NCBI RefSeq assembly: GCF_017104715.1
Contig: NZ_JAAGPI010000011.1
Location: forward strand, 186,001-250,000
DNA: 64,000 nt
Origin: Burkholderia sp. Ac-20365
Lineage (GTDB): Bacteria > Pseudomonadota > Gammaproteobacteria > Burkholderiales > Burkholderiaceae
Direction: 5' to 3'
Part shown: in pieces, positions 15,867-24,209 of the stretch
How positions within the stretch are numbered: position 1 is the stretch's first letter
Layout of the letters: every line of letters starts with the position of its first letter
Program-made: the position numbers and the translations under genes
The notes under the pieces: generated by a model
The model's input: only the letters and a program-made list of their open reading frames with translations
Told to the model about the DNA's origin: nothing
Databases searched by the model: none

Positions 15867-17354
15867 ATGAGCCTCGCCGTGCGATTCGACGATATCCGCA
15901 AAGACTTCGGACCGGTGCGCGTGCTGCATGGCGTGAGCTTCGATCTGGCGCCCGGACGCATCTATGGTTTGCTCGGCGAGAACGGCGCGGGCAAATCGAC
16001 GCTGATGAAAATTCTCGCGGGCTACGAGTCGGCCACGGAAGGAACCGTGCTGATCGATGGGCAAGCGCAGCGCTTCGACGGTTCGCGCGATGCGGAAGCC
16101 GCGGGCATCGTGCTGATTCACCAGGAGTTCAATCTCGCCGAGCATCTGACGATCGCGCAGAACATGTACCTCGGCCACGAGAAGCGCAAGGGCCTGTTCG
16201 TCGACGACACGGCGATGCGCAACGAGGCGAAGCGCTATCTGGAGCAGGTCGGTTTGCACAAGCATCCCGATACGAAGGTGCGCGATCTGATCGTCGCGGA
16301 AAAGCAGATGGTGGAGATCGCGAAGGCGCTGTCGCGGCGCGCGCGGCTGCTCATCATGGACGAGCCCACGGCGACGCTGACACCATCCGAAACCGAGCGC
16401 CTCTTTGCGCTGATGACGAAGCTGAAGGCCGATGGCGTGACCATCGTCTACATCTCGCACAAGCTCGATGAAGTCGAGCACATCACCGACGAAGTGATCG
16501 TGATGCGCGACGGCCGCTTCGTCGCGCGCAGCGAGACGGCGTTGCTCGCGCGTCAGCAGATGGCGAACCTGATGGTCGGCCGCGAACTGTCCGACATGTT
16601 CCCCGACAAGGCGCCGCCATCGGACGATGCACCCATCGCGTTGAAGGTGCGGCACCTGAGCGTGCCCGAGTGGGTCGACGATCTGAGCTTCGAGGTGCGT
16701 GCGGGAGAAGTGTTTGGCTTCGCGGGCCTCGTGGGCGCGGGTCGCACGGAAGCCTTCGAGGCGATCATCGGCTTGCGCGCGCGCACATCGGGCGAGATCG
16801 AAATCGCGGGGCGCAAGGCGGAACTGCACAGTCCGCGCGATGCGATGCGCCGTGGCCTCACGTATCTGAGCGAGGATCGCAAGGGCAAGGGCTTGCATGT
16901 GAACCTGAGCCTGCAGGACAACCTGACGCTGATGACGCTCGAACGTTACGCGCATCCGTTGCTCGACATCAAGGCGGGGCGCGATGCGCTCACGCGTGCC
17001 GTGCGCGAGTTCGGCATCCGCACAGGCGATTTGAGCAGCCGCGCGCGCATGTTGTCGGGCGGCAACCAGCAGAAGCTTGCGCTCGCGAAGTTCCTGCAGC
17101 CGAACCCTGACGTGATCGTGCTCGACGAGCCGACGCGCGGCGTCGATATCGGGGCGAAGCGCGACATCTATTTTCTGATTCACCGGCTGGCCGCCGAAGG
17201 GCGCGCTGTCGTTGTCGTCTCATCCGAACTGATCGAGCTGATCGGGCTGTGTCATCGCGTCGCCGTGATGCGCGCGGGGCGACTGCAGGCGACGCTCGGC
17301 CTCGACCATCTGACCGAAGAGGAGTTGATCGCTCATGCGACCGGCACACACTGA
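15867..17354 (+). CDS. Sugar ABC transporter ATP-binding protein (RbsA type, two ABC domains)
   Basis: 495 residues starting MSLAVRFDDIRKDFGPV, 13 bp after the regulator stop. The first ABC domain has GENGAGKSTLMKIL and the Walker B LLIMDEPTATLTP. The second lacks a full Walker A (VGAGRTEAFEAI), as in RbsA/XylG proteins, but keeps LSGGNQQKLALAKFLQ and VIVLDEPTRGVDIG. It powers import by the permease encoded next, whose gene overlaps its 3' end by 20 bases. Confidence 0.95.
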   Translation: MSLAVRFDDIRKDFGPVRVLHGVSFDLAPGRIYGLLGENGAGKSTLMKILAGYESATEGTVLIDGQAQRFDGSRDAEAAGIVLIHQEFNLAEHLTIAQNMYLGHEKRKGLFVDDTAMRNEAKRYLEQVGLHKHPDTKVRDLIVAEKQMVEIAKALSRRARLLIMDEPTATLTPSETERLFALMTKLKADGVTIVYISHKLDEVEHITDEVIVMRDGRFVARSETALLARQQMANLMVGRELSDMFPDKAPPSDDAPIALKVRHLSVPEWVDDLSFEVRAGEVFGFAGLVGAGRTEAFEAIIGLRARTSGEIEIAGRKAELHSPRDAMRRGLTYLSEDRKGKGLHVNLSLQDNLTLMTLERYAHPLLDIKAGRDALTRAVREFGIRTGDLSSRARMLSGGNQQKLALAKFLQPNPDVIVLDEPTRGVDIGAKRDIYFLIHRLAAEGRAVVVVSSELIELIGLCHRVAVMRAGRLQATLGLDHLTEEELIAHATGTH

Positions 17355-18339
17355 CACTGCGCCGGCGGGGCGCGCGATGCGGATAGCCCATCGGTTGCAT
17401 GGGTTGGGGCCGCTGGCGGGCCTGATCGTGTTGTGCATTGCGGGGACGTTGCTGAACCGCGATTTCGCGACCGTCGACAACATGATGAACGTGCTGACGC
17501 GCACGTCGTTCATCGGGATCATTGCGGTTGGGATGACGTTCGTGATTATTTCGGGCGGCATTGATCTTTCTGTTGGGTCGATGGCGGCGTTGATTGCGGG
17601 GATCATGATCTGGTTGATGAATGCGCTTGCTGCAGCACATGGGTTGGCGCCTTTGACTATTGTGCTGATCGGCATTGCCAGTGCGTTTGTTCTCGGCGGC
17701 GTGTTTGGTTGCGCGCATGGGTTGCTGATTACGAAAGGTCGTATCGAGCCTTTTATCGTCACGCTTGGGACGCTCGGGATATTTCGAGCCGTGTTGACGT
17801 GGCTTGCCGACGGTGGTGCGCTGACGCTCGACAACAACCTGTCCGATCTTTATGGGCCTGTGTATTACGCGAGTCTGTTTGGTGTGCCTGTGCCGATATG
17901 GGTGTTTCTTGTTGTTGCCGCTGGCGGCGCCTTGATCCTGAATCGCACGGCGTTTGGGCGGCATGTGCAGGCTATTGGCTCCAATGAGCAGGTGTCGCGG
18001 TATGCAGCGATTCGCGTTGATACTGTGAAGATTGTGACCTACGTGTTGCTTGGGATTTGCGTTGGTGTGGCCACTGTTCTTTATGTGCCGAGGCTTGGGT
18101 CTGCGACGCCGACTACTGGTTTGTTGTGGGAGCTGGAAGCTATCGCTGCTGTTGTTGTGGGTGGTACCGCGCTCAAGGGCGGTGAGGGTCGTGTTGTTGG
18201 TACCGTTATTGGGGCGATCCTGCTTTCTGTGATTGCCAATATTCTTAACCTCACTAGCATTATTAGTGTTTATCTGAATGCTGCTGTGCAGGGTGTTGTG
18301 ATTATTGTGGTCGCGTTTTTGCAGCGAGGGAGACGGTGA
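17335..18339 (+). CDS. Sugar ABC transporter permease (RbsC type)
   Basis: 334 residues, mostly hydrophobic, with the family stretch GMTFVIISGGIDLSVGSMAA and later AVVVGGTALKGGEGRVVGT. It forms the homodimeric channel of the ribose-type importer. The last 700-800 bases are strongly G+T-rich (hand count of bases 17881-17940: 43 of 60 are G or T), unlike the adjoining ATPase gene. The stop codon borders repeat element B. Confidence 0.95.
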   Translation: MRPAHTDTAPAGRAMRIAHRLHGLGPLAGLIVLCIAGTLLNRDFATVDNMMNVLTRTSFIGIIAVGMTFVIISGGIDLSVGSMAALIAGIMIWLMNALAAAHGLAPLTIVLIGIASAFVLGGVFGCAHGLLITKGRIEPFIVTLGTLGIFRAVLTWLADGGALTLDNNLSDLYGPVYYASLFGVPVPIWVFLVVAAGGALILNRTAFGRHVQAIGSNEQVSRYAAIRVDTVKIVTYVLLGICVGVATVLYVPRLGSATPTTGLLWELEAIAAVVVGGTALKGGEGRVVGTVIGAILLSVIANILNLTSIISVYLNAAVQGVVIIVVAFLQRGRR

Positions 18340-18340
18340 G

Positions 18341-19065
18341 TATTTTGCCTGGGCGGCGGCGGGGTGGGGTGCTTTTGTTTTGTGCTGGCATCCGCGGTTT
18401 GTTAGTGGTTCTTCAGGCGTTGCCCCTGTGCGGGGCGGCACCTACTTTTCTTTGCCGCGGCAAAGAAAAGTAGGCAAAAGAAAGCCGCTAACACCGCAAT
18501 TGCTAGTCCTTGCCTGAGGGCCCCCAAAGGTTCTTATGCTTCACACGAAATCACCCCGATTCGTCGCCCGTTGCCAACGCTCTGCATAAACGCATCACCC
18601 GCTTCAAGCACCCGTAGAGCAGCGAGCGGCAGCGAATGGTTACCGCCGCCCAGGTGGCAAACTGTGTGTAGGTTGTCGCAGCGTACGCGTTGGCGCTCCT
18701 ACAAGAAACACCGCTCTGTTTTTCAGTCCGGAGTGGTGCATGTGGAGTGCGAAAGCCTACACACAGTTTGCCGCTATAGAGCGTGTGAGATTTGATCGCG
18801 CTAGCGGCGACGCGGGAGGGCGAAGCGGGTGAGGCGCCGGTGCGGAGCGTTGGCAACGAGCGAGGACTGAGAGGCTGTCGCATGAAGGAGAGGACCTGCT
18901 GGGGGCCCTCAGGCAGTAACAAGAGCTTGCGGTGTTAGCCCGCTTTCTTTGCTTACTTTCTTTGCGGCGGCAAAGAAAGTAAGTGCCGCCCCGCACAGGG
19001 GCAACGCGTGAATTGGCAAGACATATCGCGGATGCCAGCGACACCAAAAGCAAACCACACAGAAC
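18341..19065. repeat. Giant nested inverted-repeat element, copy B (inverted centre)
   Basis: About 725 bp between the sugar permease and its binding protein. The outer arms have the same orientation as copy A, with the perfect 34-bp palindrome at 18441-18474. The central block is reversed. The motif flanked by CTATAG lies right of centre here (18756-18772) but left in copies A and D, and the CGCCCAGGT side is likewise swapped (18656-18672). The switch points fall near the inverted repeats CGTTGCCAACGCT and AGCGTTGGCAACG. The left tip is less conserved than in C and D. No gene is credible. Confidence 0.9.
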
Positions 19066-19143
19066 ACAAACGAGCACCAACGAGCACCAAAGAGAGTTCC
19101 ACCACCGAAAAGCAAGTCACAATCAGGAGAAGGAGACATAGCC

Positions 19144-20109
19144 ATGAAGCAGATCATGAAAGCGATCGCAGCGGGCATGCTAACGCTAGGCATAGCGACC
19201 CTAACCACCACCCCGGCACGCGCAGATGAAAAAGTAACCTTAGGCGTAGCCATCCCGACCGCCGATCACGGCTTCACAGGCGGCATCGTCTGGTGGGCGA
19301 ACAAAGCAAAAGCGGATCTGGAAAAAGCCCACCCCGATCTGAAAGTGATCGTCAAAACAGCAGCCAACGCGCCGGAACAGGCGAACCAGCTGCAAGATCT
19401 GGTGACCGTCAACAAGATCAACGCACTCGTCATCTTCCCGTACGAATCAGCATCGCTCACACAACCCGTCGCGCAGGTGAAGAAAAAGGGCGTCTACGTA
19501 ACGGTGGTCGACCGAGGCCTCACAGATACCAGCGCGCAAGACGCCTACGTCGCTGGCGATAACACCGCCTTCGGCAAAATCCCCGCCGAATACCTTGCAA
19601 AAGCACTCGACGGCAAAGGCGATATCGTCGCATTGCGCGGCATCCCAACGACGCTCGACAACGAACGCTGGACCGCCTTCACCGGCGTGCTGAAAAACTA
19701 TCCGAACATCAAGATCCTCGACGCGAAATACGCAAACTGGAACCGTGACGACGCGTTCAAGGTGATGCAGGATTACCTCACGCGCTTCAAGCACATCGAC
19801 GCCGTCTGGGCCGCCGACGACGACATGGCCGTCGGCGTAATCAAGGCAATCGATCAGGCCAAACGCACCGACATCAAGATCGTGTTCGGCGGCGCAGGCT
19901 CGAAAGGCATGGTGAAGATCGTGATGGACGGCGCGCCGCTCATCAAGGCCGATGTGTCGTATTCGCCGAAGTTCATCTACGACGCCATCAAGCTGACAGC
20001 AGAAGCACGCCTCAAAGGCGACAAGCTGCCCGCAACGACGATCATTCCTTCCGTGCTCATCACGAAGGAGAACGCGAAAGAGTTCTACTTCCCGGAATCG
20101 CCGTTCTGA
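19144..20109 (+). CDS. Sugar ABC transporter substrate-binding protein (RbsB type)
   Basis: 321 residues with a signal peptide (1-27, ending TPARADE). The periplasmic-binding fold opens KVTLGVAIPTADHGFTGG, followed by INALVIFPYESASLTQPV and WAADDDMAVGVIKAID. It should capture the sugar for the upstream ATPase and permease, from which repeat element B separates it. The 5' third is A+C-rich (41 of 60 bases in 19201-19260), the mirror of the permease side. A strong hairpin follows the stop. Confidence 0.94.
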   Translation: MKQIMKAIAAGMLTLGIATLTTTPARADEKVTLGVAIPTADHGFTGGIVWWANKAKADLEKAHPDLKVIVKTAANAPEQANQLQDLVTVNKINALVIFPYESASLTQPVAQVKKKGVYVTVVDRGLTDTSAQDAYVAGDNTAFGKIPAEYLAKALDGKGDIVALRGIPTTLDNERWTAFTGVLKNYPNIKILDAKYANWNRDDAFKVMQDYLTRFKHIDAVWAADDDMAVGVIKAIDQAKRTDIKIVFGGAGSKGMVKIVMDGAPLIKADVSYSPKFIYDAIKLTAEARLKGDKLPATTIIPSVLITKENAKEFYFPESPF

Positions 20110-20115
20110 TTGCGC

Positions 20116-20153
20116 GCGCTGCGCTTCGTGGCGTCATGCACGAAGCGCAGCGC
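20116..20153 (+). terminator. Strong hairpin after the sugar-binding-protein gene
   Basis: A perfect 15-bp stem (GCGCTGCGCTTCGTG and its complement, 8-base loop) starts 6 bases after the stop and is followed by TTTCTCC. The weak U-run and the co-directional genes downstream suggest partial termination or message protection. Confidence 0.65.
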
Positions 20154-20191
20154 TTTCTCCGTCGCAAGTTTCCATCGCAAGGAGCAGCACG

Positions 20192-21241
20192 ATGAAAACG
20201 ATCAAAGGGCCGGCGATCTTTCTCGCTCAGTTCATGGGCGACAGCGCGCCATTCGACAATCTCGCGCATCTCGCGCAATGGGCCGCAAGTCTCGGCTACA
20301 AGGGCATTCAGGTACCCGCCGATCCGCGCCTCGTCGATCTCGAACAGGCAGCATCGAGTCAGACGTATTGCGACGAGGTACTTGGCATCGTCGCCGATGC
20401 CGGTGTCGCGATCACCGAACTGTCGACGCATCTGCAAGGGCAACTCGTTGCCGTACATCCCGCGTATGACGTGTTGTTCGATGGCTTCGCGGCGCCGCAT
20501 GTGCGTGGTAATCCCATCGCGCGCACCGAATGGGCCGTGCAGCAGATGAAGTGGGCAGCGAAGGCGTCGCAGCGTCTCGGGCTCGTGTCGCACGTGTCGT
20601 TTTCGGGCGCGCTTGCGTGGCCGTATTTTTATCCGTGGCCGCAGCGTCCCGCAGGTCTCGTCGAAGCGGCGTTCGACGAACTCGCGCGACGCTGGACGCC
20701 AATTCTCGATGCGTTCGACGAAGCCGGCGTCGACGTCTGCTACGAACTGCATCCGGGCGAAGACCTGCACGACGGCGTGACGTTCGAACGCTTTCTCGCG
20801 GTGGTGAATAACCACAAGCGCGCGAACATCCTGTTCGATCCGAGCCATTTCATTTTGCAACAACTCGATTACCTCGCGTTCATCGACATCTATCACGAGC
20901 GCATCAAGGCCTTTCACGTAAAGGACGCCGAGTTTCGTCCGAACGGGCGGCAAGGCGTATACGGCGGCTATAGCGGCTGGGTCGAGCGCGCGGGACGCTT
21001 CCGTTCATTGGGCGACGGGCAGATCGATTTCGGCGCGATCTTCTCGAAGATGGCGCAATACGATTTTCCGGGCTGGGCCGTGCTCGAATGGGAATGCGCA
21101 TTGAAGCATCCTGAAGACGGCGCGCGCGAAGGCGCGGAATTCATCAAGCGACACATTATTCGCGTGGCGGAGCGCTCATTCGATGACTTCGCGGGCAGCG
21201 GCGCAGACACCGCGCAACTGAAGCGCGTGCTTGGACTTTGA
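20192..21241 (+). CDS. TIM-barrel sugar isomerase/epimerase-like protein
   Basis: 349 residues of the xylose-isomerase-like TIM barrel (AP endonuclease 2 superfamily). Probable metal ligands lie in CYELHPGED, LFDPSHF and IKAFHVKDAEF. Family members such as IolE or hydroxypyruvate isomerase act on keto-sugars or inososes. Next to a Gfo/Idh/MocA dehydrogenase it would process a 3-keto or similar intermediate. The substrate cannot be named. A ribosome site AAGGAG lies just before the start. Confidence 0.9.
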   Translation: MKTIKGPAIFLAQFMGDSAPFDNLAHLAQWAASLGYKGIQVPADPRLVDLEQAASSQTYCDEVLGIVADAGVAITELSTHLQGQLVAVHPAYDVLFDGFAAPHVRGNPIARTEWAVQQMKWAAKASQRLGLVSHVSFSGALAWPYFYPWPQRPAGLVEAAFDELARRWTPILDAFDEAGVDVCYELHPGEDLHDGVTFERFLAVVNNHKRANILFDPSHFILQQLDYLAFIDIYHERIKAFHVKDAEFRPNGRQGVYGGYSGWVERAGRFRSLGDGQIDFGAIFSKMAQYDFPGWAVLEWECALKHPEDGAREGAEFIKRHIIRVAERSFDDFAGSGADTAQLKRVLGL

Positions 21242-21269
21242 CGCCGTCTTCGAACAGGAGCACCTCACC

Positions 21270-22415
21270 ATGGCACGAAAACTCAAGCTGGGCATGGTCG
21301 GCGGCGGGCAGGGCGCGTTCATCGGCGCGGTGCATCGCATCGCCGCGCGCATCGACGATCGCTTCGAGCTGGTGGCGGCCGCGCTGTCGTCCGATCCTCA
21401 GCGCGCCAAGGCGAGCGCGGATGAACTCGGCGTCGCGCGCAGCTACGCAAGTTGGGATGAGATGGCACGTGCCGAAGCGGCACGCCATGACGGCATCGAT
21501 GCCGTGTCGATCGTCACGCCGAACCATCTGCATGCGCCCGTCGCGACGGCGTTTCTCAACGCGGGCATCCATGTGATCTGCGACAAGCCGCTCGCGATGT
21601 CGCTCGAAGAAGGCGAGGCGCTCGCGAAGCTCGCGCGTGAAAAGAACCGGCTGTTCGCGCTGACGCATACGTATTCGGGTTATCCGATGGTGCGCCATGC
21701 CCGCGAACTGGTCGATGCCGGGGAAATCGGCGAGCTGCGTGTCGTTCAGGTTGAATATGCGCAAGACTGGCTCGCGAAGCCGATCGAGTTGACGGGCGAG
21801 AACCGCCAGGCCGTTTGGCGCACCGATCCGAAACAGGCAGGCCGCGCAGGATGCCTCGGCGATATCGGCACGCACGCGTATCACCTCGCAGCATTCGTGA
21901 CGGGCAAGCAGCCGTCTGAGATCGCCGCTGAACTGCACACGTTCGTCGAAGGTCGTCAGGTCGACGATCACATTCAGGCGATGCTGCGCTACGAGACGGG
22001 CGCGCGCGGCATGCTGTGGGCGAGCCAGGTGGCAAGTGGCGAGGAGAACGCGTTAAGGCTGCGCGTCTACGGAACGAAGGCTGGGATCGCATTCGATCAG
22101 GAGCACCCGAACGATCTGCGGTTCACGCCATTGGGCGGCGCGACGCAACGGCTCACGCGCGGACGTGTCGACAGTGACGTGGCGAGGCATGCAACGCGTG
22201 TGCCGCCAGGACATCCCGAAGGTTACCTGGAAGCGTTCGCGCAGTTGTACAAGGATTCCGCCTTGCAGATCGAGGCAATCGATGCAGGCTTGCCGCTACC
22301 GCCGGAAAGCCGTCTGCTGACCACGGTCGACGACGGCGTCGCGGGCTTGCGTTTTATCGATGCTGTGTTCGAAAGCGACGCACAGCTACAGTACTCGCGC
22401 GTAAAGAACGGCTGA
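21270..22415 (+). CDS. Gfo/Idh/MocA-family oxidoreductase
   Basis: 381 residues from ATG 21270 (MARKLKLGMVGGGQGAF), chosen over an upstream ATG because CAGGAG stands nine bases before it. It has an N-terminal NAD(P) Rossmann fold (MVGGGQGAFIG), the motif CDKPLAMS and the catalytic-domain signature LGDIGTHAYHLA. It oxidises or reduces a sugar or cyclitol, acting with the upstream isomerase on the imported compound. It is the last gene of the operon. Confidence 0.92.
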   Translation: MARKLKLGMVGGGQGAFIGAVHRIAARIDDRFELVAAALSSDPQRAKASADELGVARSYASWDEMARAEAARHDGIDAVSIVTPNHLHAPVATAFLNAGIHVICDKPLAMSLEEGEALAKLAREKNRLFALTHTYSGYPMVRHARELVDAGEIGELRVVQVEYAQDWLAKPIELTGENRQAVWRTDPKQAGRAGCLGDIGTHAYHLAAFVTGKQPSEIAAELHTFVEGRQVDDHIQAMLRYETGARGMLWASQVASGEENALRLRVYGTKAGIAFDQEHPNDLRFTPLGGATQRLTRGRVDSDVARHATRVPPGHPEGYLEAFAQLYKDSALQIEAIDAGLPLPPESRLLTTVDDGVAGLRFIDAVFESDAQLQYSRVKNG

Positions 22416-22419
22416 ACGT

Positions 22420-22677
22420 TTAACTCTTGCTCCGCTTGATCTGTTCTTCAAAAGCAAGATCGAGCTTGCTGGCTTTGCGCGGCTTTTTAGGCCCATAGGC
22501 GTCGACGAACTTGACGAAGTCGTCGAGCGGCAGCGGATCGGATACCTTCTGGTCCGTGCCGCTGGATTTGTCGACGAGATAGAACAGTCCGCCAGACAGA
22601 CTGATGGCCGCGAAACGCGGGTTGCCGCTGCGGGTTTTCAGCCGTTCGACGGCGTGGATGGCTCGGGTTGTGCGCAT
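22420..22677 (-). CDS. Small conserved-looking hypothetical protein
   Basis: 85 residues: an N-terminus rich in Arg (MRTTRAIHAVERLKTRSGN), a middle with FAAISLSGGLFYLVDKSSG, and a Lys-rich tail. No family was recognised. It is convergent with the oxidoreductase gene, whose stop lies five bases away. Coding-like composition and length make it a probable gene, without assignable function. Confidence 0.65.
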   Translation of the reverse strand: MRTTRAIHAVERLKTRSGNPRFAAISLSGGLFYLVDKSSGTDQKVSDPLPLDDFVKFVDAYGPKKPRKASKLDLAFEEQIKRSKS

Positions 22678-22775
22678 GATTTGATACAGCTCTATGAGGC
22701 CTGAGTTTTGAGATTGCAGTCCGATTCTACGACGTATACTCGCCCGCCTTGTTACGAACGTGAATCGACACTCTC

Positions 22776-24152
22776 ATGACCTTGCATCATGGTGCGTACC
22801 CCGAAGTACCCGACGATCTCGAACAGATCCGCGCTACATGCGTCGCGCTGATGAACGAGGGGCGGGATAACGAGACCCTGGCACTGATCGACCGTGCGCT
22901 TGCCATCGAGCCGCGCGATCATCAGTTCGTCGGCTGGCGCGCGCATGTGTTGTCGCTGGTGGGGCGGCATTTCGACGCCGTTTCCGCGTGGCGCAACTAT
23001 GCGGCGCTGCCGTGGAAGCCGGCGTTCTTCCAGATGGGACTGGGCCAGGGGCTCGTGATGTGCGGCGATACGGAGCAAGGCATCGTGCTGCTCGATCACG
23101 CACACCGTACGGCCGTCGCCGAAAACGAATGGTTCGCGCCGCGCGCGACGCATCTTTTCGGCGAAGCGCTGCTGCGCGCGGGCGACCCGGCGGGCTTCGC
23201 GCACTGGCTCGAACGCAATCGCAGCGATACGGGCAACTATCGTGTCGACGGCATTCCCATGTGGTCGGGTGAAGAAGACCTGCGCGGCAAGCGCGTGCTG
23301 ATCACGCATCAACTCGGCTTCGGCGATCAGTTTCTACTGTTCGCTTGCGTGCAGCGCTGGCTGGCAGCTGGTGCGCAACTGATGATCACTTGCGACACGC
23401 AGATTCATGCTCTCTTGCAGACGTCGTTGCCTGACTGCGCTGTAGTGAGCGCGCCGCGTCCGTTGACGCATGGTGAAGCGTTGCCAAAGGCGTTGCTCGA
23501 AGAAGTGCGCACATTCGGCCCGGATCTGCACTCGACGCTGCTGCATCTGCCGATGCTCAATGCGAAGACAACAGCCGCGCCGTATTTCCCCGCGTGGCTG
23601 CGCGCGCCCGAAGTTCAACGCCAAGCGGCTGCCGAATGGGCGAGCGGATTGCGCGCCGCGCATCCGGGCAAAGCGCTGATCGGCATCTTCTGGGATTGCG
23701 TGCAGCGTCATACGAACATCGCCGACGCAAAAATGCGCTGTTCGGCGGTGCTGCGCAGCTTGCCGTTCGATGGCGTCGAACGGCTCGTTTCGCATCCGGA
23801 CGTTGCGCAGAGGCGGCACTTCGTGAGCCTGCATCATCCCGCGGCACAGGCGTTTGCGGGCATGCCGGGCAGCAATGTCAGCGTCTATGGTCCGGGTATC
23901 GACACGTTCGCCGATACGGCGGCTTGCATCGAACAGATGGACGCCGTGGTCGCCGTCGATTCAGGCGTCGCGAATCTGAGCGCGATGCTCGGCAAGCTGA
24001 CGGTCGTGCCGCTCAATGCGGCAGGCGAGTGGCGCTGGGGCGTGGCGGGCGATGCGTCGCCGTGGATGGCGAATCTGAAGCTGGTGCGTCAGACGGTGCC
24101 GGGCGACTGGCGCAGTGTGATCGATGAGACGGCCGCGCTGCTGGCCGCATGA
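22776..24152 (+). CDS. TPR protein with a glycosyltransferase-9-like C-terminal domain
   Basis: 458 residues. Residues about 10-150 form TPR-like helices (ALMNEGRDNETLALIDRALA, then VGRHFDAVSAWRNYAAL). The rest resembles the GT-B fold of heptosyltransferase-like proteins: ITHQLGFGDQFLLFACVQRW and, near the end, MDAVVAVDSGVANLSAMLGK then TVVPLNAAGEWRW. No signal peptide is visible. It might glycosylate a protein or surface glycan; the acceptor and sugar are unknown. It stands alone, followed by a terminator. Confidence 0.85.
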   Translation: MTLHHGAYPEVPDDLEQIRATCVALMNEGRDNETLALIDRALAIEPRDHQFVGWRAHVLSLVGRHFDAVSAWRNYAALPWKPAFFQMGLGQGLVMCGDTEQGIVLLDHAHRTAVAENEWFAPRATHLFGEALLRAGDPAGFAHWLERNRSDTGNYRVDGIPMWSGEEDLRGKRVLITHQLGFGDQFLLFACVQRWLAAGAQLMITCDTQIHALLQTSLPDCAVVSAPRPLTHGEALPKALLEEVRTFGPDLHSTLLHLPMLNAKTTAAPYFPAWLRAPEVQRQAAAEWASGLRAAHPGKALIGIFWDCVQRHTNIADAKMRCSAVLRSLPFDGVERLVSHPDVAQRRHFVSLHHPAAQAFAGMPGSNVSVYGPGIDTFADTAACIEQMDAVVAVDSGVANLSAMLGKLTVVPLNAAGEWRWGVAGDASPWMANLKLVRQTVPGDWRSVIDETAALLAA

Positions 24153-24158
24153 TGCAAA

Positions 24159-24190
24159 AAAGGCGGACGTCCATCGGAGCGTCCGCCTTT
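24159..24190. terminator. Bidirectional terminator
   Basis: AAGGCGGACG and its exact complement around TCCATCGGAG, with A- and T-runs on both sides. It serves the converging TPR and binding-protein genes. Confidence 0.88.
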
Positions 24191-24209
24191 CGCATTAGAG
24201 CAGCGAGCC

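Noticed and set aside
16990..18441. 483-codon minus-strand frame beginning MPPRTGAT
   Set aside because: It starts in repeat element B and runs antisense to the sugar permease and ATPase genes.
17400..20000. Horizontal transfer as the cause of unusual codon use near the elements
   Set aside because: The shift affects core genes (lgt, urtD, urtE), fades with distance and has opposite sign on the two sides of each element, which foreign origin does not explain.
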